Shown here: one piece after another, positions 6,140 to 11,405 of the stretch
Layout of the letters: every line of letters begins with the position of its first letter
How positions within the stretch are numbered: position 1 is the first letter of the stretch
Assembly (NCBI GenBank): GCA_015711895.1
Contig: MU158573.1
Coordinates: 1 to 11,405 of the forward strand
Direction of reading: 5' to 3'
Source of the DNA: Candidatus Solincola tengchongensis
Lineage (GTDB): Bacteria > Actinomycetota > Geothermincolia > Geothermincolales > RBG-13-55-18
DNA length: 11,405 bases
Notes under the pieces: model-generated
What the model saw: the letters and a program-made list of their open reading frames with translations, nothing else
What the model was told of the DNA's origin: nothing
The model's database searches: none
Translations under genes and position numbers: made by a program

Positions 6140-7099
6140 TCATGATGAATATTTCTCCACTATGCCCCGGGCCCGCTCCAGGAGCATCTCCTTGAGCTCG
6201 GGAGGGCGCAGCACCTCGGCCTCGCCGCCGAAGGCCATGAGCCAGGAGCATATCTCGGTGAGCCCGCTCACCCGGAAGGAGAGCACGGCGCTTCCGTCCT
6301 CGCAATCGCGGCAGCGCTGGCTGAAGTGCCAGATGCTCTCCTTGACGTAGGGAGCCACCTGGGGGCTGAACCTGATCTCCACCTCGCGGGGCTCGCCGCG
6401 CAGGACCTGCCAGGCATCGCCCATGTACTCGCGGATGCTGAAGTCCTCGGGGAGCTGGAACCTGTCCCCCAAAAGCTCCGCCTCCAGGATGCGGTCCACC
6501 TTGAATATCTTTATCTCCCCACGCAGGTGGCAGTAGCCGACCAGGTACCAGGCGTTGCTCCGGAAGAGGAAACCGTAGGGGTCCACCTTGCGCCGGGTGA
6601 CCTCGTCCCGGGAGAGGGAGTGGTAGGAGATGGCAACGGAGCGCTCCTCCTCCACCCCCTTCTCCAGCGTGTCCAGTACTGGAAGGCGCCTGGCGTAGTC
6701 CACGGTGGGCTCCCAGGCGGGGGTGAAGTGCACCGACTCCCGCTCCACGGCTTCCCGGATGCCGGGAGGGATGGCGGCGTAGATCTTCTCCATGGCGCTC
6801 TCCACGCCGCGCGGGAAGGGGGGCCCTTTCTGGCGGGAGAGGAGCTCGGCCCCCATGGCCAGGGAGAGCATCTCCGTGAGGTCGAACTGCACCGGGGGCA
6901 GGAAGAAACCGGGGGCTATGCGGTAGCCTTTCTGGTAATAGATGGGGATTCCCGCCAGCTTGAGGAGGTAGACGTCACGGTAGACCGTGCGCAGGGATGT
7001 CTCACAGCGCTCCGCCAGCTCCGCGGCCCCGATGCCCGGCTTTCCCTCTATCAGGGTGAAGACCTTGAGCAGGCGCCACAGCTTGCTCGCCTTCTCCAT
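6140..7099 (-). CDS. HTH-WYL-WCX transcriptional regulator
   Basis: The 319-residue protein has a DeoR/HTH_11-type winged helix at about 7-60 (AAELAERCETSLRTVYRDVYLL with the wing IPIYYQKGYRI). A WYL domain follows at about 154-207, including the literal WYL at 184-186 and IFKVDRI at 198-204. A WCX-type C-terminal domain runs from about 236 to 316. WYL proteins sense ligands, often nucleic acid fragments or nucleotides, and many regulate defence systems (the BrxR/CapW type) or are linked to CRISPR loci. The gene lies upstream of, and co-directional with, the TM2-HIRAN gene and the cas operon, next to twin dyads that it may bind. The ATG at 7099 has AAAGGG 12 nt upstream, a rather long spacing. 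The protein is full-length, with no visible damage. Confidence 0.9.
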   Translation of the reverse strand: MEKASKLWRLLKVFTLIEGKPGIGAAELAERCETSLRTVYRDVYLLKLAGIPIYYQKGYRIAPGFFLPPVQFDLTEMLSLAMGAELLSRQKGPPFPRGVESAMEKIYAAIPPGIREAVERESVHFTPAWEPTVDYARRLPVLDTLEKGVEEERSVAISYHSLSRDEVTRRKVDPYGFLFRSNAWYLVGYCHLRGEIKIFKVDRILEAELLGDRFQLPEDFSIREYMGDAWQVLRGEPREVEIRFSPQVAPYVKESIWHFSQRCRDCEDGSAVLSFRVSGLTEICSWLMAFGGEAEVLRPPELKEMLLERARGIVEKYSS

Positions 7100-7159
7100 G
7101 CATACACCACACCCTTTTCATTCCCAAGGGGTTCCAATCAATTTTAAAAGATGCGGAAA

Positions 7160-7210
7160 GGTAAGGAAAGGAAATCGCCGATCACACCGAATCGACGGCG
7201 AACCCTTACC
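7160..7210. repeat. Nested inverted repeats upstream of the WYL gene
   Basis: GGTAAGG (7160-7166) pairs with CCTTACC (7204-7210). Inside it TCGCCG (7175-7180) pairs with CGGCGA (7196-7201). The asymmetric internal loop is purine-rich on the left. The structure starts 61 bp upstream of the WYL start codon, so it could be a regulatory structure or operator for the WYL gene. Confidence 0.4.
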
Positions 7211-7403
7211 GCTAGAGTCATCGAGTGGATATTGTTAGCTTTTCTTGAACTCTGGAGGAATGGATACGCATCGGTTTCGAAAAGACCTCAAACATCAAGC
7301 AATAAGGCGGATAATCCTTGCGTCTCTCCGGCACGATCCCTCAAAACGACTGTCACCCACAAGCCTCGGTTGAGGCTAAAAGAAAGAGGGCACAAAGGGA
7401 AAG

Positions 7404-7453
7404 GGAACCCGTTTGATTACGGTGTCGGCTCCGGTTCCTATTCGTTATAGGAA
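7404..7453 (+). promoter_or_regulatory. Two overlapping, mutually exclusive stems upstream of the nadC-like gene
   Basis: GGAACC (7404-7409) can pair with GGTTCC (7433-7438), but the last four bases of the latter also belong to TTCCTAT (7435-7441), which pairs perfectly with ATAGGAA (7447-7453) around a 5-nt loop. Such competing stems resemble a switching leader. They lie upstream of the best promoter, so they matter only if transcription starts further left. Confidence 0.25.
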
Positions 7454-7473
7454 ATTCGAAGCGTGATCCGTCA

Positions 7474-7502
7474 TTGCCGGAAAGTAAACATGCGGATAGA
7501 AT
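7474..7502 (+). promoter_or_regulatory. Sigma70-like promoter for the nadC-like gene
   Basis: TTGCCG (7474-7479) and TAGAAT (7497-7502) are separated by exactly 17 bp and match the consensus hexamers at four and five of six positions. Transcription would begin near 7509 and leave a leader of about 95 nt before the GTG at 7604. Confidence 0.5.
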
Positions 7503-7535
7503 CTTTAACGGAAGGCTTGTGTGACTCAACGCTGT

Positions 7536-7577
7536 CCGGCTTCACGGCATGAAGCGGTAAAAGCCCTTGGGGGTTTT
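7536..7577 (+). promoter_or_regulatory. Structured leader with two adjacent hairpins before the nadC-like gene
   Basis: The first hairpin joins CCG-CTTCA (7536-7544, one bulged G) to TGAAG-CGG (7550-7557) around a 5-nt loop. The second joins AAAAGCCC (7559-7566) to GGGGTTTT (7570-7577) with one G-G mismatch. The second looks like a weak attenuator, 26 nt before the GTG start, although the T-run is part of the stem and is followed by GC-rich sequence. Confidence 0.35.
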
Positions 7578-7603
7578 GCGCGGCCATTGTGCAGGGGGGC
7601 TCG

Positions 7604-8425
7604 GTGGCGATAAGGACAAACGGGTTCCTGGACGTGCGCAAGGAGCTGTTCCGCGGCATCGCGGAGAAGCTCTTCACCGTCCACATCATAGCCGATCAGG
7701 AAGGGGTCCTCTCTGGGTCCGAAGATGTCGCGAGGGAAGCCGAGAGGCTGGGGATTTTCTTATTGAAAATGGTCGGTGAGGGCGCGTGGGTCCACGAAGG
7801 GGACATCCTGGCCGCGTTCCGCGGAACGCCGAATCAGGTGGCCGCGGCCGAGGAGTCATTGCTGGGTTTCCTGGCCAAGACCTCGGGTATCGCGACCGCC
7901 ACCCGCGCCTTCGTCGAGCTGGCGGGCGAGAAGCCACGGATAGTCTGCGGGGCATGGAAAAAGATGCCCCCTGCGCTAAAGAACGCCATCCGCATGGCCG
8001 TACTTACCGGAGGGGGCCATTTCAGAATCACCTCCGAGCCCTTCGTATACCTGGACAAGAACTACGTGCGCATGCTCGGCGGCATCAGGAAGTCATTGCA
8101 AGCGGCATCGGCCTTTAAAGGACGCGTAAAGGTAATCCAGATCAAGGGGGACCGAGGCGGTGTGGCCCTGGAGGCGTGCGAAGCCGCCTATTACGGCGCG
8201 GGGATAGTCTTCATCGATACCGGCAGGAAAGAAGACATCCGGTTGACATCCGAAGCCCTGCAATCCTCCGGCTTGCGTGAAAAGGTGAGGGTCGCCTTCG
8301 CCGGCAACGTCAGGTACGAAGACGTGGCCGAACTGAAACACATGGACGTGGACATCCTGGACGTAGGCAGGGCCATCGTGGACGCGCCGCTCCTCGACAT
8401 GCGTATGGAGGTGGTCGGACCTTAG
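7604..8425 (+). CDS. Divergent NadC-like (quinolinate phosphoribosyltransferase family) protein
   Basis: The roughly 273-residue protein follows the layout of NadC/ModD enzymes: an N-terminal sandwich domain (EGVLSG, then GEGAWVHEGDILAAFRG), a helical segment AAEESLLGFLAKTSGIATATRAFVE corresponding to the ERxxLNxLxxxSGIAT block, and a barrel ending in FAGNVRYEDVAEL and VDILDVGRAIVDAPLLDM. NadC makes nicotinate mononucleotide from quinolinate and PRPP. Several catalytic positions differ: the usual TRKTxPG is AWKKMPP, the HR pair after GGG is HFR, and KDNH is DKNY. It may therefore act on another substrate. The GTG at 7604 is chosen because AGGGGGG (7593-7599) lies 4 nt upstream; a GTG at 7589 has no ribosome-binding site. 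It is the first rightward gene and is separated by 270 bp from the next. Confidence 0.75.
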   Translation: MAIRTNGFLDVRKELFRGIAEKLFTVHIIADQEGVLSGSEDVAREAERLGIFLLKMVGEGAWVHEGDILAAFRGTPNQVAAAEESLLGFLAKTSGIATATRAFVELAGEKPRIVCGAWKKMPPALKNAIRMAVLTGGGHFRITSEPFVYLDKNYVRMLGGIRKSLQAASAFKGRVKVIQIKGDRGGVALEACEAAYYGAGIVFIDTGRKEDIRLTSEALQSSGLREKVRVAFAGNVRYEDVAELKHMDVDILDVGRAIVDAPLLDMRMEVVGP

Positions 8426-8695
8426 AGAAAAAGGAAGGCGAAAACTCTCGACGGCATTCGCTATTGAACACGGAGGGGAGGGTGCGGTAGAAGTGCGAAC
8501 CCTCCGCCGGGTTGCGATCTCCGCGAATGGAGGAAAACGCCTTGAGGAAAGGTCACACGCATAGGAGGCCGACGTGACCCTGACAAACTCGCTCAAGAGG
8601 TGAGGATGCTAAGAAGTGCCCACCCCTGGAATAAACAGAATCCTTGGAGATATGAGATACCGGAAAAGGATAGGGTAGGGAGGAAGGAATTCCCG
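8426..8695. other. Intergenic region before the SCP2-like gene
   Basis: It holds no gene. A 7-bp inverted repeat GGAGGGT/ACCCTCC (8477-8483 and 8499-8505) lies about 50 bp past the nadC-like stop and has no T-run. A weak promoter-like pair, TTGAAC (8464-8469) and TAGAAG (8488-8493) at 18-bp spacing, might start the downstream operon. An in-frame upstream extension of the SCP2-like frame (8600-8695) uses AT-rich codons unlike the gene and is judged non-coding. Confidence 0.4.
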
Positions 8696-9124
8696 ATGCT
8701 GTTCGAGGCGGCGGTCGTATGTTGTTACTTGGCGCTGCGCCTACTCTTCAGCCTCGCCACGCTGATCGACCCATCCCTGAAAGGGCGCCTGGCGGAGGCT
8801 GACCTCTCTTTTGCCGTGCGCTCCGGAAACGGACTGTCCGCCGGTCTTTTCGAGCTCCGGGGAGGGAGGCTCGGCTACCGGCGGAGATGCGAAAAGCCGG
8901 CCGACTTCACCGTGACCTGGATGGGATGGGGGGACGCGGACACCTGGGGCAAGAGGCTGCGCCTCCACACGGCGGAGTTCCTGAACCGGGGGATGATCAC
9001 CCTGGAGGGAGACCTCTCCTGTGTGATCGCCTTTTTCATGTTCCTCGGGGAGGCGCTGGGGAGCCTCAGGAGAATAAAGCCCGCCCCGGTCAGAAGGGCT
9101 GAGCTCAGCGAGGAGGAACCGTGA
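8696..9124 (+). CDS. SCP2-like sterol-carrier domain protein
   Basis: The 142-residue product begins with a hydrophobic stretch (about 3-20, LFEAAVVCCYLALRLLF), then shows an SCP2-type pattern: alternating strands, a PADFTVTWMGW strand, and RGMITLEGDLSCVIAFFMFLGEAL, which fits the end of SCP2 domains. SCP2 folds hold lipids or acyl chains in a hydrophobic tunnel; the N-terminal segment may attach it to the membrane. The ATG at 8696 is preferred because AGGAAGGAA (8681-8689) lies 6 nt upstream; GTG 8600 or ATG 8606 in the same frame would add about 30 residues of poor coding character. Its stop overlaps the start of the ferredoxin gene by 4 nt (GTGA), so the two are translationally coupled. 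The exact role is unknown. Confidence 0.65.
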   Translation: MLFEAAVVCCYLALRLLFSLATLIDPSLKGRLAEADLSFAVRSGNGLSAGLFELRGGRLGYRRRCEKPADFTVTWMGWGDADTWGKRLRLHTAEFLNRGMITLEGDLSCVIAFFMFLGEALGSLRRIKPAPVRRAELSEEEP

Positions 9125-9744
9125 TACTGCGCGAGTACCTGCCTTCCATAGACCATTCCCTCTGCCGAAGATGCCGCAAATGCGAGGAGATATGCCCCGC
9201 CGCGGCCGTCTCCCTCGTGCAAGAGGAGAAGAGGATGGCCGTGGACCCCGGTAGGTGCATCGACTGCCAGCGCTGCATGGACGCCTGCCCGGAGAACGCC
9301 ATCACCATGCTCCCCCGCAAGGCCGACCGCGTGCTGCGGATCGACCTCTCGTGCCTGGACCCGTGGGAGATCAAGCGACTCTGCCGCAGGGTGGGTCTTG
9401 CTCCGGGCGAGGCCGTCTGTGCCTGCTCCTTCATCACCGCCCGGGAGCTGGCGGGCGCCGTCCTGCTGGGGGCCAGGACCCCGGAGGACGTGTGCGCCAT
9501 GACCGGCGTGCGCCGGGGATGCGGCATCTACTGCCTGGTGAACGTCTTCAAGATCCTGGAAGCCGGAGGGGTCACGCCGGAGGAGAGGCGGAAAAGCCGC
9601 CTCTACCACCACCCCCTGGACCCCCTGGACATCCCAGAGGAGAGGTTGCGGGAGATCGATGCCCGATTTCCTCAGTTCCGGATCCTCGATGACGTATCAC
9701 TGATAAGAAAATTCCGGGGGCGGGAGATGCTCGAGGAGGCGTGA
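9121..9744 (+). CDS. Ferredoxin with two 4Fe-4S motifs and a BFD-like [2Fe-2S] motif
   Basis: The 207-residue protein has two classical 4Fe-4S motifs, C15-x2-C18-x2-C21-x3-C25-P and C46-x2-C49-x2-C52-x3-C56-P. They are followed by a BFD-like module: C100-x-C102, then 31 residues, then C134-x3-C138. The last spacing is one or more residues off the usual CxxC or CxxxxC, so that cluster is inferred. A basic C-terminal tail of about 50 residues has no recognised fold. It should be a cytoplasmic electron carrier serving a partner enzyme, most likely the neighbouring LarA-like protein or an enzyme encoded further right. The GTG start overlaps the previous stop, with AGGAGG 4 nt upstream. The next gene starts 3 nt after its stop. 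Confidence 0.85.
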   Translation: MILREYLPSIDHSLCRRCRKCEEICPAAAVSLVQEEKRMAVDPGRCIDCQRCMDACPENAITMLPRKADRVLRIDLSCLDPWEIKRLCRRVGLAPGEAVCACSFITARELAGAVLLGARTPEDVCAMTGVRRGCGIYCLVNVFKILEAGGVTPEERRKSRLYHHPLDPLDIPEERLREIDARFPQFRILDDVSLIRKFRGREMLEEA

Positions 9745-9747
9745 ACG

Positions 9748-11181
9748 ATGTATCGGCCTGCAGTACCGCCCTTCCCCTTCATGGAGTCCGTCTACCAGTC
9801 GCCACCCCGCAAGCGTGCCGCTGAACACCCGGGGTTCGTCTCCCTTCCGGTGAGTTCCCTCTTTCCCGAGTTCCCGGAGGCCATCTATGGTTACGGAGAG
9901 GATCGTTCGGCGATCCGCCCGAACACCTTCCAGGCCCTGGAAAACGTGGACATGAGCATGATCAGGTCAGGGCACCGCGTGCACCTCCTGGCCTCGGAAC
10001 ACGGTTTCAGCATCTTCGGCGGATGGCCCTACCGCGAGATGCTCGGCGCCATAAGAGACGCTGTCCGCGAGCGCACCGGTTGCGAGGACATATACCTAGG
10101 GGTGGCCGCCTACCGAGGCTTCCGGGAATCGCGCGAGGTGATCGAGGCCTTCCGCCTGATGGAGCTCTTCGAGGGTAGGGTGTTCGAGTTCGGCCCCTAC
10201 GACGAGGGAGTGGCCATCGACACTGAGGTGGGGACCCTATACGGTGTCAAAAAGGCTTACGATGCCGACTGGTTCGTGCACTCCTACTACGACGACCCTC
10301 GGGAGATGTATTTCCACCGTTTCCTCGCCAGGAGCTTCAAGGCCTTCGCCATGTCTTACGCGCGCCTGGAGACGCGCTCCGCTTATCACTATTCCTATAA
10401 GAACCGCAGCTGCAACTTCCTGCCGGTGGCCATATTCCGGTCACCGTACGTGCAGGAAAGGTATGCTTTCAGCTGCATAATGAGGCTTTCCCCCGCCGGG
10501 ATAATGGCCATCGACGCGGACAACGACCTCTTTGCGCTGGACCGGCGCATCACCCGCGGCCACCTGGAGAGGTTCGGGAAGATGCAGAAACTCTTCGAGT
10601 CCATCGAAGAATGTATAGCGGTCATAGACGGCGGCAGATGGGGTTATTACGTCCATGCCGGGGGCGTCACCTTCGGCGTCCTCATGTTCTCCAACTGCCC
10701 CGGGCACGACATCCTGGACCTGGACTCCCCCTCCGCCCTGATGATGATAGACGAGGTCCCCTATCAGGAAAGGGAAAATCTGCCAACAAAGATGCTCCGG
10801 ACGGGCATCAACCCCGCGCTCAAGGCCGTGGTCATCAACCAGCAGTGGGCAGGCATCCCCTTCCTGAACCTGTTTTCAAAACCCATATTCGTGGTGGGTC
10901 GCGACCAGCTGGACTACCTGAGGCTCGACCGGGCCAATCCGCTCTTCAAGGCCATGGGCGACCTCGGGATAATCCGCGCCATGCCGGATCTTCAAACCGC
11001 TTTGGAAAAAGCCCGGCGCGCGGCGCGCACCGACAAGGTGCTCGTCTTCGACGGAAGTTTCGGACATCTCAATCTGAGTCCATCGCTGGCGGAAGAGCTG
11101 GTTCGCAAGGCCCCCGAGGTGAGGAGGAAGGTGGAAGAGGAGCTCCTGCCGCGGTGGCTCCGCCAGAGGAACCTGGAGTGA
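9748..11181 (+). CDS. Distant LarA (nickel-pincer lactate racemase, DUF2088) family protein
   Basis: The 477-residue protein aligns by eye with LarA, the lactate racemase that carries a nickel-pincer nucleotide. Residues 73-135 follow the first LarA block (RVHLLASEHGF, then IYLGVAAYRGF). Residues 172-214 follow the cofactor block, with K198 and H214 exactly 16 apart as K184 and H200 are in L. plantarum LarA. Residues 366-442 follow the C-terminal block (QQWAG, IFVVGRDQL, LQTALEKA). Known catalytic positions are changed: the LarA H108 site is Y122, the R75 site is not arginine, and H174 has no direct match (H190 is two off). It is probably an isomerase or epimerase relative with another substrate, or a non-catalytic homologue. 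GAGGAGG 8 nt upstream supports the ATG at 9748. The alignment was made from memory. Confidence 0.5.
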   Translation: MYRPAVPPFPFMESVYQSPPRKRAAEHPGFVSLPVSSLFPEFPEAIYGYGEDRSAIRPNTFQALENVDMSMIRSGHRVHLLASEHGFSIFGGWPYREMLGAIRDAVRERTGCEDIYLGVAAYRGFRESREVIEAFRLMELFEGRVFEFGPYDEGVAIDTEVGTLYGVKKAYDADWFVHSYYDDPREMYFHRFLARSFKAFAMSYARLETRSAYHYSYKNRSCNFLPVAIFRSPYVQERYAFSCIMRLSPAGIMAIDADNDLFALDRRITRGHLERFGKMQKLFESIEECIAVIDGGRWGYYVHAGGVTFGVLMFSNCPGHDILDLDSPSALMMIDEVPYQERENLPTKMLRTGINPALKAVVINQQWAGIPFLNLFSKPIFVVGRDQLDYLRLDRANPLFKAMGDLGIIRAMPDLQTALEKARRAARTDKVLVFDGSFGHLNLSPSLAEELVRKAPEVRRKVEEELLPRWLRQRNLE

Positions 11182-11190
11182 ACAACGCAT

Positions 11191-11405
11191 ATGGAAGAAT
11201 CTGGTCTTCTACGCAAGACGGAGCTGGAGATACAGGGCATATACCTGCGGCGCGCCAACCTCTCGACCATCGCCCAGGCGGCTGCCGACGTCCTGGGCTT
11301 GGAGGAGCGCGACGTGTTGGTGACGGATTACCGCCCCGGAACGCTCGTCCTGGACGTCCACGGGACGGACATAGACGCATTGAACAACGCCGGCCGGGAA
11401 CCGAC
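11191..11405 (+). CDS. Start of an unrecognised gene (3' end missing)
   Basis: An ATG at 11191 opens a frame of 71 codons that runs off the window, 9 nt after the LarA-like stop. Codon use is GC-rich like its neighbours, and GGAG lies about 11 nt upstream. The visible part (VLGLEERDVLVTDYRPGTLVLDV) predicts a helix then two strands. It faintly recalls the N-terminus of some molybdopterin-binding/CinA-like proteins, but this is not enough to name it. It is probably the fourth gene of the SCP2-ferredoxin-LarA-like operon. Confidence 0.6.
   Translation, partial: MEESGLLRKTELEIQGIYLRRANLSTIAQAAADVLGLEERDVLVTDYRPGTLVLDVHGTDIDALNNAGREP

Larger units (their letters stand above)
7100..7603. other. 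Divergent intergenic region between the WYL gene and the nadC-like gene
   Basis: About 500 bp of lower GC than its flanks hold no credible gene. The left side should contain the WYL promoter; a TAAAAT hexamer on the minus strand (7141-7146) is a possible -10 with a poor -35. The centre and right hold nested stems at 7160-7210, a 6-bp hairpin at 7362-7377, overlapping stems at 7404-7453, a plus-strand promoter at 7474-7502 and leader hairpins at 7536-7577. No tRNA with a T-arm and no recognisable riboswitch core was found. Confidence 0.6.

Noticed and set aside
6326..7147. Long 273-codon plus-strand frame antisense to the WYL gene
   Set aside because: GC-rich coding DNA often leaves the opposite strand open. 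The minus-strand product is a clear WYL regulator, while the plus-strand product has no recognisable fold.
7246..7310. A tRNA-like segment (GGAATGGATACGCA, then TTCGAAA as a possible CGA anticodon loop)
   Set aside because: The anticodon stem does not pair, no T-arm GGTTC...GAACC follows at the right distance, and no acceptor stem was found.
7151..7450. A rightward 99-codon frame in the WYL/nadC-like gap
   Set aside because: It lies in lower-GC, hairpin-rich sequence, has no domain or membrane pattern, and its composition is unlike the flanking genes.
8600..8695. An N-terminal extension of the SCP2-like protein from GTG 8600 or ATG 8606
   Set aside because: Codons there are AT-rich and unlike the rest of the gene, and a strong ribosome-binding site sits directly before the ATG at 8696.
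1..11405. Insertion sequence or transposase genes marking an island edge
   Set aside because: No transposase, integrase or terminal inverted repeat pair with target duplication was recognised on either strand.

Overview
The window looks like an accessory-region boundary in a GC-rich, probably anaerobic bacterium. The right-hand genes are strongly GC-biased and encode Fe-S and LarA/NadC-type proteins, which would fit deep-branching Actinobacteria or delta-proteobacteria-like anaerobes. No marker gene fixes the phylum, so this is only an impression.

Left part (1-3887, all minus strand): a type I-G (formerly I-U) CRISPR-Cas effector operon read right to left. It runs csb1 (Cas7-type backbone), then csb2 (Cas5-Cas6 type fusion), then cas3, which leaves the window at base 1 after its helicase motif V. 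The genes are packed 2 and 6 nt apart. No csx17/csb3 large subunit, cas4-cas1, cas2 or repeat-spacer array is visible, so any of these must lie outside.

Middle (3888-7099): a 511-bp gene-free stretch, AT-rich next to csb1, carries dyads and a long hairpin. Beyond it, still on the minus strand, is an unusual membrane protein (TM2 + HIRAN + transmembrane helix + Ig-like + OB-like C-terminus). A 316-bp control region follows, with a stem-loop and two copies of the dyad CTGCCA-N6-TGGCAG 54 bp apart, one of them at the -35 position of a candidate promoter. Then comes an HTH-WYL-WCX regulator. All defence-side genes point the same way, so the WYL protein is the obvious candidate reader of the twin dyads.

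The boundary (7100-7603) is a divergent intergenic region with several inverted repeats and a good sigma70-like promoter (TTGCCG-17-TAGAAT) firing to the right.

Right part (7604-11405, all plus strand): a divergent NadC-like phosphoribosyltransferase, then after a 270-bp gap a tight run of an SCP2-like protein, a ferredoxin with two 4Fe-4S sites and a BFD-like [2Fe-2S] motif, a distant LarA (nickel-pincer racemase) homologue, and the start of an unrecognised gene. The LarA-like protein keeps a lysine and a histidine 16 residues apart, as in the K184/H200 pair of LarA, but lacks the known catalytic bases. The four-gene run may be an undescribed redox/isomerase module whose substrate cannot be told from the sequence.
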